Positions 10,821 to 20,933 are shown, counted from the first letter of the stretch. The stretch: 64,000 nucleotides of DNA from Bacillus carboniphilus (GCF_020524035.2 NZ_CP129013.1:1725822-1789821); one strand, 5' to 3'. Made by a program: numbers and translations. Notes: generated by a model not told the origin, from the letters alone.

Positions 10821-10885
10821 GCCATGCTCTTTACACAATATCATTGTTAAATAACTTAACAAAATATTGCCCAAAAACGCATGGC
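10821..10885. other. Long nested inverted repeat between accA and pfkA
   Basis: GCCATGC (10821-10827) pairs with GCATGGC (10879-10885), and inside it CAATAT plus TTGTTAA pair with TTAACAA plus ATATTG around an ATAAC loop. It begins a few bases after the accA stop. There is no T run, so it is not a classical terminator; it may act as an RNA processing or stability element. Confidence 0.55.
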
Positions 10886-10891
10886 TCCTCC

Positions 10892-11874
10892 TTAGTCTAT
10901 CCCTATTTCAACATTATTATTAGATGAAAGGGTACCAATTTGTTTATATTTTTTATACCGTTCTTCCACCAGTTGATCTTTTGATAATGGTAGAAGCTGA
11001 TTTAAAGATTTCAATAAACATTCTTCAATAAAGATTGACTGCTCCTCTATATTTAAGTGGGCGCCCCCCCTTAACTTCTGGAACCACATCATCGATTACA
11101 CCTAACTCTTTTAAGTCTGGAGCGGTAATTTTCATAGTTTCAGCTGCTTTTTTAGCCAAGCTGGAATCCTTCCATAATAAAGCAGCTGCTCCTTCTGGCG
11201 ATATAACAGAGTAAGTAGAGTTTTCTAGCATAAAGAGATGATTCCCTATTCCTAAGGCTAAAGCACCGCCACTTCCTCCTTCTCCGATTACAATACAAAT
11301 GATTGGAACCGTCATACCGGCCATCTCCATCAAGTTTTTAGCGATCGCCTCACTTTGTCCACGCTCTTCTGCTGCTTTACCGGGATAGGCTCCTTTCGTA
11401 TCAATAAAACAAATAATAGGTCTTTCAAATTTATTCGCTTGTTTCATTAACCTTAATGCTTTTCTATAACCTTCTGGATGTGGCATACCAAAGTTTCGTT
11501 TAAGGTTCTCTTTCGTATCTTTCCCCTCTCTGATGACCAATTACCGTAACCGGAAGACCTTTGAACTTAGCCACTCCACCTACAATGGCTAAATCATCTC
11601 CAAATAACCGATCCCCATGGCATTCAATAAAATCAGTAAATATATGGTTAATATAATCTACTGTTGTCGGTCGCTGAGGATGACGAGCCAGTTGAACTCG
11701 ATCCCATGGTGATAAGTTCTCATAGATTTCTTTTTCAAGGTTTTGAAGACGAGTTTCTAACCGCGCAATTTCTTCATTTAAATCTACATCTGACTGTTCG
11801 GTATATTCCTTGAGCTCTTCAATTTTTTTACGCAGATCAATAATCGGCTTTTCAAATTCTAATTCTCCAGCCAA
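10892..11874 (-). CDS. accA: Acetyl-CoA carboxylase carboxyltransferase subunit alpha (two frameshifts in this sequence)
   Basis: AccA and AccD form the carboxyltransferase that makes malonyl-CoA for fatty acid synthesis. The sequence matches AccA throughout if two extra G residues are removed: one in the four-C run 11523-11526, after VTVIGHQRG, and one in the seven-C run 11064-11070, inside EVKGGAHLN. The repaired product is 326 residues, against about 325 usually. Motifs include [50 protein letters not shown] and [15 protein letters not shown]. It starts with TTG at 11872-11874 and overlaps the accD end by 16 bp. Confidence 0.93.
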
Positions 11875-12731
11875 GAACTTCCCCCCCTAGGACGATGAAT
11901 ATCTAAAAGCATCGTTAATATAGTCTTAAAGTCTTTACGATGAATCACTTTATCTAACTGACCATGCTTCAGTAAAAACTCAGCCGTTTGGAAATCATCA
12001 GGAAGTTCTTCCCGTATCGTTTGTTCAATAATTCTTCTACCCGCAAAACCAATTAAAGCTCCTGGTTCAGCAAAATTATAATCACCTAAAGAAGCAAAAC
12101 TTGCTGAAACTCCTCCCGTAGTTGGATGAGTCATAATAGAAATAAATAGTCCACCACTTTGATTAAAGCTTTCTAAAGCACAGCTCGTCTTCGCCATTTG
12201 CATAAGACTAAGAACTCCTTCTTGCATTCTAGCCCCACCAGATGCTGTAAATATAATGAATGGGTAGCCTTTTTGTTTCGCCATTTCAATGGCATTCGTG
12301 ATCTTCTCCCCTACCGCAGAGCCCATGCTCCCCATACGAAAACGAGCATCCATAATAGCGACTACAACTTTAAATCCATTGATTGTTCCTTCTCCAGTCA
12401 CGACTGCCTCATTTAATTTTGTTTTTAATCGGTCCTTTTCCAGTTTATCCATATAATTTGGGAAGTCGAGTGGATTTTCAGAAGTTATATGAGCGTCATA
12501 CTCTATAAAACTGTTTTCTTCGAACAGACTCTGGATTCTTTCCCCTGCATTCATTTGCAAGTGATAATCACAATGAAGACAAACCTTTTGGTTTTTGACT
12601 AATTCTTTTGTCATCATAATCTTCTTACACTTTGGACATTTTGTCATAATTCCTTCAGGAACATCCTGTTTGGATTCCTCAGATGGAATGGTTGCGTATT
12701 TTCGTTTCTTCACAAATATATTTTTAATCAC
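11859..12731 (-). CDS. accD: Acetyl-CoA carboxylase carboxyltransferase subunit beta
   Basis: The 290-residue AccD carries the N-terminal zinc ribbon (CPKCKK near residues 32-37 and CLHCDYH near 51-57) and the crotonase-type carboxyltransferase fold with [21 protein letters not shown] and [16 protein letters not shown]. It starts with GTG at 12729-12731 behind a G-rich Shine-Dalgarno. Its last codons cross a seven-G run and overlap the accA start, so the exact C-terminus ([11 protein letters not shown]) could be affected by a run-length error. It is preceded by repeat B2 and a gntR gene on the same strand. Confidence 0.94.
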   Translation of the reverse strand: MIKNIFVKKRKYATIPSEESKQDVPEGIMTKCPKCKKIMMTKELVKNQKVCLHCDYHLQMNAGERIQSLFEENSFIEYDAHITSENPLDFPNYMDKLEKDRLKTKLNEAVVTGEGTINGFKVVVAIMDARFRMGSMGSAVGEKITNAIEMAKQKGYPFIIFTASGGARMQEGVLSLMQMAKTSCALESFNQSGGLFISIMTHPTTGGVSASFASLGDYNFAEPGALIGFAGRRIIEQTIREELPDDFQTAEFLLKHGQLDKVIHRKDFKTILTMLLDIHRPRGGSSWLEN

Positions 12732-12787
12732 CTTTGCCCCCCCTTTAATGGTGTTATTCCTGTTAAAAACGGACTAGATTCTTTAAG

Positions 12788-13103
12788 TGCGTGTTCAAAA
12801 AGTAGGTAAAAAAGGACGCTGAATAGAAAAGCTGAAACCCTTTGTTCACGCTAGGGCGAGCATAAGGCGGGGAGAAAAGAAAGATGTTCTTTATCTTTTG
12901 TTCTCACTGACTTATGACCTCGAGGGTGTAAGGGTTGAAGCTAGACAAGAACGAGGCTGTTTGCTCTATGGAACGCAGGCTAAGTACAGCCACGTCGCGA
13001 GAGCTAACACCTGCGCTAGCACCTCCTGTGCGCATGAAGGAGCGGAAAAGCAAACCAACAAAGTTATTCAACCGACATTTTTTAGAACTTTTTGAACAAC
13101 CTC
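12788..13103 (+). repeat. Family B repeat, copy B2, a mosaic carrying a type-D hairpin
   Basis: This 316-bp copy has the same 12-bp terminal inverted repeats and is flanked by the perfect direct repeat TTTAAG (12782-12787 and 13104-13109). Its inside differs from the other B copies: it has a CATAAGG to CTTATGACC hairpin segment otherwise seen in family A copy A7, then the words GAAGCTAGACAAG typical of a family A end, then a single B-type double-hairpin module (about 12965-13025). Its right end forms the last codons of the neighbouring gntR gene. Confidence 0.82.
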
Positions 13104-13705
13104 TTTAAGGAGATGTATTCATAAGCACTATCCACTCTATCTCTATCCTCATCATTAATTGCATCTAATAATGCCCGATGGCGTTCAGTAGGCTCTTCCA
13201 ATGAATGTGATAAAGCTTCCATAATATATTCATTTAAAACAACCCAGATGCGGTATTTTAAGAAGTTATTCGCTTGTCTTAAAATTTCTTCCATCCACTC
13301 GCGTTCATTATCCACTTGACTAGAAATAGTGATAGGGAGCCGTTCTTTGTTTCTATCTAAAAAGGAATGAATAGCATCTATTTCTAATAATTCATTTAAA
13401 GCTAACATGTCTGTTAGCGCCTTTTTATCTCCTAAAATAAACGTTCCTAACACACGAACGAGGTGGTGATCATGAAAGTCTTTTAAGTACGTCCCTTCCC
13501 CTCTTCTTGTTTCTATTATCCCTAACAACTCGAGCGACCTTAAGGCTTCTCTGACAGATGACCTACCTACTTGCAACCTACTTGCAAGTTCCCTCTCTGA
13601 AGGGAGTTTGTCACCCGGTTGCAAACTGTCTGATTGAATAATAGTACGAAGCTGGTTAACAATTTGTATATAAACTTTAGATTTTAACGTTGTCACTAAC
13701 CTCAC
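13082..13705 (-). CDS. FadR/GntR-family transcriptional regulator (C-terminus overwritten by a repeat)
   Basis: The N-terminal winged helix (about residues 8-75) is clear: IVNQLRTIIQSDSLQPGDKLPSE with the usual PGDKLPSERELA, then VGRSSVREALRSLELLGIIETRRGEGTYL. The rest is a short, FCD-like all-helical ligand domain. The last six codons (RLFKKF) and the stop come from the inverted-repeat end of element B2, so the native C-terminus has been replaced. It starts with GTG at 13705 and overlaps the ytsJ end; another GTG three codons later is possible. Lying between malic enzyme and accDA, it probably senses a pyruvate, malonyl-CoA or acyl-CoA signal, but the ligand is unknown. A palindrome upstream of ytsJ is its likely operator. 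Confidence 0.85.
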   Translation of the reverse strand: MRLVTTLKSKVYIQIVNQLRTIIQSDSLQPGDKLPSERELASRLQVGRSSVREALRSLELLGIIETRRGEGTYLKDFHDHHLVRVLGTFILGDKKALTDMLALNELLEIDAIHSFLDRNKERLPITISSQVDNEREWMEEILRQANNFLKYRIWVVLNEYIMEALSHSLEEPTERHRALLDAINDEDRDRVDSAYEYISLKRLFKKF

Positions 13706-14942
13706 TCACTTCACTATCAATCATCGAAAGTTGTCTTGTTTTTGTGATGATTTCTTCTGGGTCTACTTCAATTCTAGCAACACCTGTTTCCATTGCTGTT
13801 TTTGCGACTGCACCTGCTACTGCTGGAGCAACTCGTGGATCAAAAGGGCTAGGAATGACATATTCCGAAGATCTCTCCTCCTCACTGACTAATGAGGCAA
13901 TGGCTTCCGCAGCCGCCATCTTCATTCTTTCATTTATGTGTGTTGCCCGAACATCAAGTGCACCTCTGAAGATGCCTGGAAAAGCAAGAACATTGTTCAC
14001 TTGATTCGGAAAATCTGAACGTCCAGTTCCCACGACTTTAGCACCCGCCTCCATTGCTTCATGAGGCATTATTTCAGGATTAGGATTTGCCATAGCAAAT
14101 ATAATTGGATCTTTTTTCATCGTTTGAATCATACTTCTTGTTAAAGCACCTTCTACTGAAACACCTATAAAGACATCTGCTCCTTCAAGAACCGCCTCTA
14201 ATCCACCTTCTACCTTATTTACATTTGTATAATTTGATACTTCTTCCTTTATACCATTCATTCCATATGGGCGCCCCTCGTAAATCGCACCTTTGGAATC
14301 ACACATAATAATATCCCTGACACCATAGCGATGAAGTAGTTTTATAATTGCAATTCCTGCAGCACCCGCTCCATTTGCAACAACTTTTATGGAAGAAAGA
14401 TTACGATTCGTCAACTTTAAAGCATTAATTAAAGCTGCAACAGTAACAATAGCCGTACCATGTTGGTCATCATGAAAAACAGGAATGCTCGTTTCTTTTT
14501 TTAATCTCTCTTCAATGGCAAAACAACTAGGAGCAGCAATATCTTCTAAATTAATTCCACCAAAAGTAGGTTCAAGTAATTTAACCGTACGAACGACTTC
14601 TTCGACATCGGTTGTATTTAAGCAAATAGGAAAAGCATCTACACCAGCAAAACTCTTAAATAGAACAGCTTTTCCTTCCATCACTGGTAAAGAAGCATCT
14701 GGACCAATGTTCCCTAGACCTAAAACGGCCGTTCCATTGGAAACAACCGCCACCATGTTCCCTTTCATTGTATAATCATAAACTTTTAATTGTTCATCAT
14801 ATATTTCTTTACAAGGTTCTGCTACTCCTGGAGAATACGCTAAACTTAAATCCTTTGCATTTCTTACAGGAATTTTGGCTGTAGTTTCTAACTTCCCTTT
14901 ACTCGTTTGATGAATATGTAATGCTTCTTCTCGTAAAGACAA
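13677..14942 (-). CDS. ytsJ: Malic enzyme, NADP-type YtsJ-like
   Basis: This 421-residue malic enzyme decarboxylates malate to pyruvate. It shows LSLAYSPGVAEPC near residues 30-42, VAVVSNGTAVLGLGNIGPDASLPVMEGKAVLFK (in shorter pieces: the lysine-rich catalytic segment), FGGINLEDIAAP, HDDQHGTAIV and the second Rossmann motif VVANGAGAAGIAII. The closest Bacillus paralogue by neighbourhood is YtsJ, next to dnaE. It starts with TTG at 14940-14942, seven bases after AAGGAG. It probably heads a ytsJ-gntR-accDA transcript. Confidence 0.9.
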   Translation of the reverse strand: MSLREEALHIHQTSKGKLETTAKIPVRNAKDLSLAYSPGVAEPCKEIYDEQLKVYDYTMKGNMVAVVSNGTAVLGLGNIGPDASLPVMEGKAVLFKSFAGVDAFPICLNTTDVEEVVRTVKLLEPTFGGINLEDIAAPSCFAIEERLKKETSIPVFHDDQHGTAIVTVAALINALKLTNRNLSSIKVVANGAGAAGIAIIKLLHRYGVRDIIMCDSKGAIYEGRPYGMNGIKEEVSNYTNVNKVEGGLEAVLEGADVFIGVSVEGALTRSMIQTMKKDPIIFAMANPNPEIMPHEAMEAGAKVVGTGRSDFPNQVNNVLAFPGIFRGALDVRATHINERMKMAAAEAIASLVSEEERSSEYVIPSPFDPRVAPAVAGAVAKTAMETGVARIEVDPEEIITKTRQLSMIDSEVSEVSDNVKI

Positions 14943-15034
14943 AAAACCACTCCTTATTTTTTAATATTTCATATATAGGCTGTTAACCGAAAATGTTTTC
15001 AATCTATCATTATTAGATATTTTAAGAAAGTTAA

Positions 15035-15053
15035 TTAGTGGTCTGACCACTAA
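15035..15053. promoter_or_regulatory. Perfect 19-bp palindrome, candidate operator of the GntR regulator
   Basis: TTAGTGGTCTGACCACTAA has two perfectly complementary 9-bp arms around one central base. The GGTCTGACC core has the T-G-G-T-N3-A-C-C-A layout of FadR-subfamily GntR operators. It lies between the dnaE stop and the start of ytsJ, about 95-110 bp before the ytsJ start, where the ytsJ-gntR-accDA promoter should be. Autoregulation by the GntR protein encoded two genes on is an inference. Confidence 0.7.
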
Positions 15054-15066
15054 GACGCTTATTAAA

Positions 15067-18000
15067 CTATAACACAGGGCCTGACTCTTTTACCACTACA
15101 TTCTTATCTCCTAGCATATCTTTTAAACGGGCGATACAATCTTCATGACCAGATACATAATAATCATTCGGCAAGAGCTTTGTTTGATTCAAACGCTCAT
15201 AATACAAATAGACAGGGGTTTCTCCTTGATCTTTCCTTAATACTTTTTTCACATCATGCAATAATTGTGAATCTTCTACTTCGTTACTAATACGAATAAA
15301 AAGTTTTTTTGTTCTTTTATTCAAATGCTTAATTTCCTTAATGTCATGTACAATGAATTGTAAGTGGGCATTTCTTTCTTCTACTTTTCCTTCTAGAAGT
15401 AATAAGCTTCCTTTAGTAATTGTCACTTTTTTATAGGTTGCAGGAAAAACAACAGCCTCTACATCCATCGTTTCATCACTAATCGTTAGAAACGCCATCA
15501 CTTCTCCTTTTCTCGTTCGAATCGTTTTCATTTCTTGAATGTAAGCTCCCACCGTCACCTTCCTCGATTGATACTGTTTTAAATCTGCCAGCTTTACAGT
15601 ATGAAAATTTTTCAAAATTGTGTTATAACTTTCGATTGGATGACTTGATAAGTATAGTCCTAACACTTCTTTTTCAAACTTTAACTTTTCATCAATGGGC
15701 ATAGCGTCTAATTCGATATATTTGGGCTTTAAAAAATCATTGAATGAAAAGTCTACTTGATGATCAGATTGATTACTCTTTAATAATTCAGCATGATCAA
15801 TCGCTACATCTAGAGTAGCTAATAGTGAGCTGCGATTTTTGCCGAACTCATCCATAGAACCTGAAACAATAAGCGCTTCTATGACTCTTCTATTGACAAT
15901 TTTCAGCGGAAGTCTTGAACAAAAATCAAATAGATCAGCAAATGGCTTAGAAAATCGTTCTTGTACTATTGCTTTAATCGCCTGTATACCTACATTTTTG
16001 ATTGACATTAAACTAAAACGAATACCATTGTTATCAACAGTAAAAGAAAAGTCACTCCGATTCACAGAAGGAGGGAGAATTTGTAAACCTAACTGATTAG
16101 CTTCCCTTATATATTGCTTTATTTTCACATCATTTCCATTCACACTTGATAATAAAGAAGTCATAAAATATAGCGGATAGTTTGCCTTTAAATAAGCAAG
16201 CTGGTAACCAATCATACTGTAAGCCACTGCATGGCTTCGATTAAATCCATAGTTTGCGAACTTAACAATCAGGTCATACACTTCATTGGCCGTTCGTTTA
16301 TCGTACCCCTTTTTTATGCTTCCACCTACAAAATGCTTTCTCTCGTCATCTAACACTGATTTATTCTTTTTACTTACCGCTCGTCTCAATAGATCAGCTT
16401 CACCTAAAGAAAACCCAGCCATTTGGGAAGCAATTTGAATGATTTGCTCTTGATAAACAATAACTCCATACGTATTTTTTAATATTTTTTCTAATGTTGG
16501 ATGTGTGTAATGAATCGGTTTTGTTCCATTCTTTCTTTCAATAAAAACCGGGATATGATCCATAGGTCCTGGACGATAAAGTGCGTTGACACTAGCTATA
16601 TCCTCTAGCGACTGCGGCTTTAGTCTTTTTAGAACATTTCTCATTCCTTCTGACTCCAATTGAAAAACGCCACTTGTTTCTCCTTTAGAAAGAAGGTCAT
16701 ATGTTGTTTTTTTATCTTGATAATTAATTTCTGATACACTAAGCTTTTTTCCTGTTTTTCGTTTGATTATTTTCAGAATATTTTCAATTAACGTTAAGTT
16801 TCTCAATCCTAGAAAATCCATTTTAATTAAACCTATCTCTTCAAGATAATCCATTGAGTATTGTGTCAAGTATCCTCCATCATGCCCTGTTTGAATAGGG
16901 ACCACATTGGTTAAAGGTTGATCGCTCAAGACCACCCCAGCAGCATGTGTTGAAGAATGACGAGGTAATCCTTCAATTTTAAGAGCAATTCGATAAATAT
17001 CCTCTAATAACTTAGACTCTTTTAGTATTTTTTTTAAGGACTTCGATTCTTGATAGGCCTCCTTTAACGTCATTGTATTTCCATGAGGAAGATGGTTAAT
17101 CAATTGGTTGATTTGTGAGGCTGTTGCTCCGAACACTCTAGCCACATCCCTAATCGCCTGCTCTAGCTGCAAACGTTCCGAACGTAATGATTTGTGCAAC
17201 GTGTTGCTTTCCATATCGATTCGTAACGTATTGGATCATTTCTCCTCTTCTCGTATCTGGAAAGTCAATATCGATATCAGGAAAAGTGATTCTTTCAGGA
17301 TTTAAAAATCGCTCAAAAATTAAATTATTTTTAATTGGGTCAACATCGGTAATAAAAAGCACATACGCAACAAGTGAACCTGCAGCCAGAGCCCCTTCCA
17401 GGACCAGTCATAATCCCTTTTTGATGAGCATACTTCATAAAGTCCCACACAATTAGAAAATAATCACTAAAATTCATTTTTTCAATAACCGTTAGTTCGT
17501 ACGCTAATCTCTCTTGATATTTGAGCTCATATAGCCCTCTTTTCATTAACCCTTGACGACATACTTCCTTAAGATATTGATAAGAATCGACCCCTTCAGG
17601 TGAAGGGAATGAAGGAAGCTTTGTTTTACCTAACTCAATTTCTACATTACATTTTTCCGCAATCGATAACGTATTTTTCAAGGCAATGGGTAATTTTTCA
17701 AAAAGTATTGTCATTTCATCCGGTGTTTTTAAATAATACTCACTATTGCTCAATTCATGTTGATCTACCTGAATTCCACTTCCCACAGCTTTTAAACAAC
17801 GATAAGCAAATTCATCTTCCCTTTTTAAATAGCAAACATCATTCAAAGCAACAAACGGAATAGAAAGGTGGTTAGATAATGTAAGCATTTTACTATTAAG
17901 TGTCTCTTCTTTCGGATCAAAGTGATTTTGAACAGAAAAAAAGAAGCATTGATCATCGAATAATCTTTTTATCGTTTCGGCTGCTTCTGTTGCTCTTTCA

Positions 18001-18413
18001 CTTTTATTTTGTAAGAAAAGCTGCTCAACCCACCCTTTTCTTCCTGGAGAAATAGCGATTAAATCTTGACCGTACTTCTTAATTAAATCAATTGGAATCC
18101 CTTCTCCGTATTTTGTTTGTAACATACTACTTAAAATCAATAGATTTCGATAGCCTCGGTATCCTTTTGCTAAAAGAATTATTTCAGATTGAATTTGCTC
18201 TACAATATAGGTAACGGTTAATCCAATAATAGGCTTAATCCCTTTTTCTATACACTTTTTATAAAAAGCAATGATTCCGTACATTGTATGGTAGTCAGTA
18301 ACCGCAACCGCTGAATAGCCATCCTTTTTTGCCGTTTCAACGAGATCATCTATTTTTACCGTACTATTTAAGAGACTATATGTACTTTTCACTTGCAGAT
18401 GAACAAACGACAA
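15067..18413 (-). CDS. dnaE: DNA polymerase III alpha subunit DnaE (two frameshifts in this sequence)
   Basis: DnaE extends primers during chromosome replication. The PHP domain starts [13 protein letters not shown]; the polymerase core has [18 protein letters not shown] with the catalytic aspartates, and [10 protein letters not shown]; the C-terminal half has the OB-fold. Two extra bases break the frame: at the CC of 17157-17158 (in FAARAAIRDV) and at the CC of 17386-17387 (in GPGRGSAAGS). Removing both gives 1114 residues, against 1115 for B. subtilis DnaE. I start at the TTG 18411-18413 behind AGGTGGGGG, so the product begins LSFVHLQ; an ATG 63 bases upstream lacks a good site. Confidence 0.94.
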
Positions 18414-18616
18414 TCTAACCCCCACCTTTTTAACTCTTTTATTCATATTATAGTATCTACCTTTAAATGATGACAAATTTCAACGTTCACACGAAGGAAT
18501 CTTCTAAAATTACTTCTTATTTTCAACACTCGTCCATAAATTATATAAAGAAGAATATAGAGAGTCTTTTAATTACTACCCGTGAGTTTTTTAGAGTATA
18601 AGGAGGATACAAATTA

Positions 18617-18946
18617 ATGGAAAATGAAGCGTTTATCCCTTTCTTTATTCATAGTTTTTTTATTGCTTTAGGTGTTATTTTAGGAGGAGCATTGATAGGT
18701 GGAATAGGAGCATACTTGACTGGCGATCCTCCATTATCCTTTATGTTCCGTTTTGCAAACCGACTAAAGATATGGGCTTTAGTTGCTGCGATAGGCGGTA
18801 CTTTTGATGCGTTTTCTAATTTTGAAAGAGGACTTTTTCAAGGAGCCTCTAAGGATTTATTCAAGCAATTTCTAGTGATTGTTTCAGCCATGGGAGGAGC
18901 ACAAACAGGCTGGATGATTATAGCATGGTTAACACAGGAGGAATAA
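18617..18946 (+). CDS. ytrH: Sporulation protein YtrH
   Basis: YtrH is a small membrane protein needed for efficient spore formation in B. subtilis. This 109-residue version has three hydrophobic stretches (about 8-38, 50-65 and 83-105) and the family segments GGALIGGIGAYLTGDPP and AAIGGTFDAFSNFERGLF. A strong AAGGAGG precedes the ATG. Its last codons hold the ribosome-binding site of ytrI, which starts two bases after the stop, so the two are translationally coupled. I did not find a convincing sE promoter by eye. Confidence 0.9.
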   Translation: MENEAFIPFFIHSFFIALGVILGGALIGGIGAYLTGDPPLSFMFRFANRLKIWALVAAIGGTFDAFSNFERGLFQGASKDLFKQFLVIVSAMGGAQTGWMIIAWLTQEE

Positions 18947-18947
18947 A

Positions 18948-19453
18948 ATGAGAGTTCCTTCACTATATAAAAAACGATCTTGGCACAGCGCTTTTTTGTT
19001 GGGGTTGTGATTGGAACCATAATTAGTTGGTGGTTTTTTGTATACAGTTACGGTATATACCAAGAAGAATACTTAAATACGATTTCAGAACTACAAAACG
19101 ACAAAGAAGGTTTGGAGAACAAAATAAAAGTCTTACAAGATGATTACAATGTATTAAATAAAAAAAATCAACAACAACTTTCTATTCAAGATATCACTAT
19201 TTCTATCCAAAATGCAGATCAATACAAACTCCGTGAATACTCGAAACAAGAAATCATTGCGGATTTAAAAGAGGACTTATCCTCCCTTATCGCAAAAGAT
19301 ATCAAAAGTGTAAGTAAAACTCAATTTTTGATTAAAAAAACAATCGAAAACAAAATTTACAATATTGATAATAAAAAATATAAGCTGGAATTAAAAGTTC
19401 TTGTTATTGATACAACCTTAGTCGTTGATGTGGAACTGCTGTTTTCAAAATAA
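18948..19453 (+). CDS. ytrI: Sporulation protein YtrI (2-bp insertion near the start in this sequence)
   Basis: The ATG at 18948 has an excellent AGGAGG seven bases upstream and starts MRVPSLYKKRSW, but the frame fails at TGGCACAGCGC. Removing one CA of the CACA at 18984-18987 joins it to WQRFFVGVVIGTIISWWFFV, the single transmembrane segment, followed by a coiled-coil region (about residues 45-75) and a soluble domain. Without repair the only frame begins at a TTG at 18980 with no ribosome-binding site. YtrI is a spore-envelope protein of unknown mechanism, next to ytrH as in B. subtilis. Confidence 0.82.
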
Positions 19454-19579
19454 GAAAATATCCATACAATGTTAATTTTGAACATTTCTTTAATTTTTTA
19501 AATTTTTGTATCATTTACACCTACATTTAGATAAAATATGATTATAAGAGTAACAATATGTAGTGAAGGAGTGATTTCT

Positions 19580-19783
19580 ATGTATGTACTTAGTCGAAAC
19601 CAGATGGCAAAAGAAAAAGTAGAACGGATTAGAAGTGGGTTATCAGCTTATGCAGAGTCAGAGGAGCTTTCTCAAAAAATAAAACGAGAACTCGAATTAC
19701 AAAACATTTCAGTACATGAAGATATAACTGAGTTCGGTTACTGGTTTATTCCTGTGCAAGAAAACCAACATCATATACTCTAA
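19580..19783 (+). CDS. Small conserved protein of unknown function (67 aa)
   Basis: This short acidic-basic protein begins MYVLSRNQMAKEKVERIRSG and has no membrane segment or known motif. AAGGAG lies eight bases before the ATG at 19580-19582. It stands between ytrI and nrnA; B. subtilis has a small gene, ytzJ, in this place, but I am not certain they are the same. It is predicted to be mostly helical with a short C-terminal beta part (FGYWFIPVQ). Confidence 0.75.
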   Translation: MYVLSRNQMAKEKVERIRSGLSAYAESEELSQKIKRELELQNISVHEDITEFGYWFIPVQENQHHIL

Positions 19784-19835
19784 TCCTTTCACACCTTCCT
19801 CAACCATTACAATTTAATTCCTAATCAATTCCTTT

Positions 19836-19868
19836 AAAAGCCCTCGGTTGTTATTCTCGAGGGCTTTT
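19836..19868. terminator. Bidirectional terminator
   Basis: AAAAGCCCTCG pairs with CGAGGGCTTTT between the convergent 67-aa gene and nrnA. Confidence 0.85.
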
Positions 19869-19873
19869 AGCAT

Positions 19874-20812
19874 TTAGGAACCACTACATATTTTGTCCAG
19901 TTCAGCAACTACGTGATCAGCTTCCCCCCATTTTTTTATAGTGGCTCCAGAAGCCATTGGATGCCCCCCACCATTATAACGTTTTGCTAATTCATTAATA
20001 ACAGGCCCCTTAGAACGAAGTCGAACTCTGATTTGATTTTCCTCTTCTACAAAAAAGATCCACGCTTTTATACCTTCAATATGACCAAGAGTTCCGACAA
20101 GTTGAGAGGTTTCTTGGACAGAAACTCCGTATCTTTCTAATGTTTCTTTCGTTAATTTGACAAAGGCTGCTCCAGATGGCAATTGTTCAAACGTTTGCAA
20201 AACGACCCCACTTAATTTTGCCACTGCTGGCTTTATTTTATATAATCCTTGGTATAATTCTGCTAATGATATCTCCCATTTTAATAGATCACTCGCATAT
20301 TGAAATGTTTTTGGTGAGGTAGAAGGGAATAAAAATCTTCCTGTGTCACCAACTATACCGAGATAAATAAGTTCAGCTGCTGTATTATTCATTTTCAACC
20401 CTTTAGTTTTTCCAAATAAGTAAAACTCATATATCATTTCACTCACACTACTTGCGGATGAATCAACCCATTCTATGCTTGCATATGGATCTTCATTTGG
20501 GTGATGATCAATTTTAATTAATTGATTCCCTTGATTATAGCGTTGATCTGATATTCTTTCTTTATTAGCTGTGTCACAGACGATGACTAAAGAGCCCTCA
20601 TATGTTGAATCTTCAATGACTTCCATTGAAGCCATAAAAGTTAAAGAAGGATCTTCCTCTCCAACAACAAATACATTTTTATCAGGAAAAGATTCTCTTA
20701 AAATCTCTGCCAATCCACATTGAGAACCATACGCATCTGGATCAGGTCTTACATGTCTATGAATAATAATGGTATTATGTTTTTGGATTTCTTCCAATAT
20801 TTTTTGCTTCAA
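19874..20812 (-). CDS. nrnA: Bifunctional oligoribonuclease / pAp phosphatase NrnA
   Basis: NrnA is a DHH/DHHA1 phosphoesterase that degrades nano-RNA and dephosphorylates pAp. The DHH side shows HRHVRPDPDAYGSQ (metal ligands), VIVCDTANKERI, IDHHPNEDP and GIVGDTGRFLFP; the DHHA1 side ends with RYNGGGHPMASGA. The best start is the TTG at 20810-20812, giving 312 residues beginning LKQKILEEI, near B. subtilis YtqI (313); upstream codons lack a ribosome-binding site. It is divergent from ytpI. Confidence 0.93.
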   Translation of the reverse strand: MKQKILEEIQKHNTIIIHRHVRPDPDAYGSQCGLAEILRESFPDKNVFVVGEEDPSLTFMASMEVIEDSTYEGSLVIVCDTANKERISDQRYNQGNQLIKIDHHPNEDPYASIEWVDSSASSVSEMIYEFYLFGKTKGLKMNNTAAELIYLGIVGDTGRFLFPSTSPKTFQYASDLLKWEISLAELYQGLYKIKPAVAKLSGVVLQTFEQLPSGAAFVKLTKETLERYGVSVQETSQLVGTLGHIEGIKAWIFFVEEENQIRVRLRSKGPVINELAKRYNGGGHPMASGATIKKWGEADHVVAELDKICSGS

Positions 20813-20933
20813 TTTCCCTTTCCTACCTTTCTGTTCTAAATAAAGATTAAATGGGTGATAAGATGAGTAGTTTTTTTTTATAAAAACATATAAAATAAAC
20901 CATATGTAATTCAAACAGTTGGAGGTAATAACT

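Noticed and set aside
12898-13095. 65-residue plus-strand frame inside repeat B2
   Set aside because: Entirely within the element; stem-loop DNA gives Cys/Arg-rich nonsense and no start signal.
17150-17362. Separate small gene within dnaE
   Set aside because: It is the middle segment of dnaE between two one-base insertions; its sequence continues the polymerase motifs.
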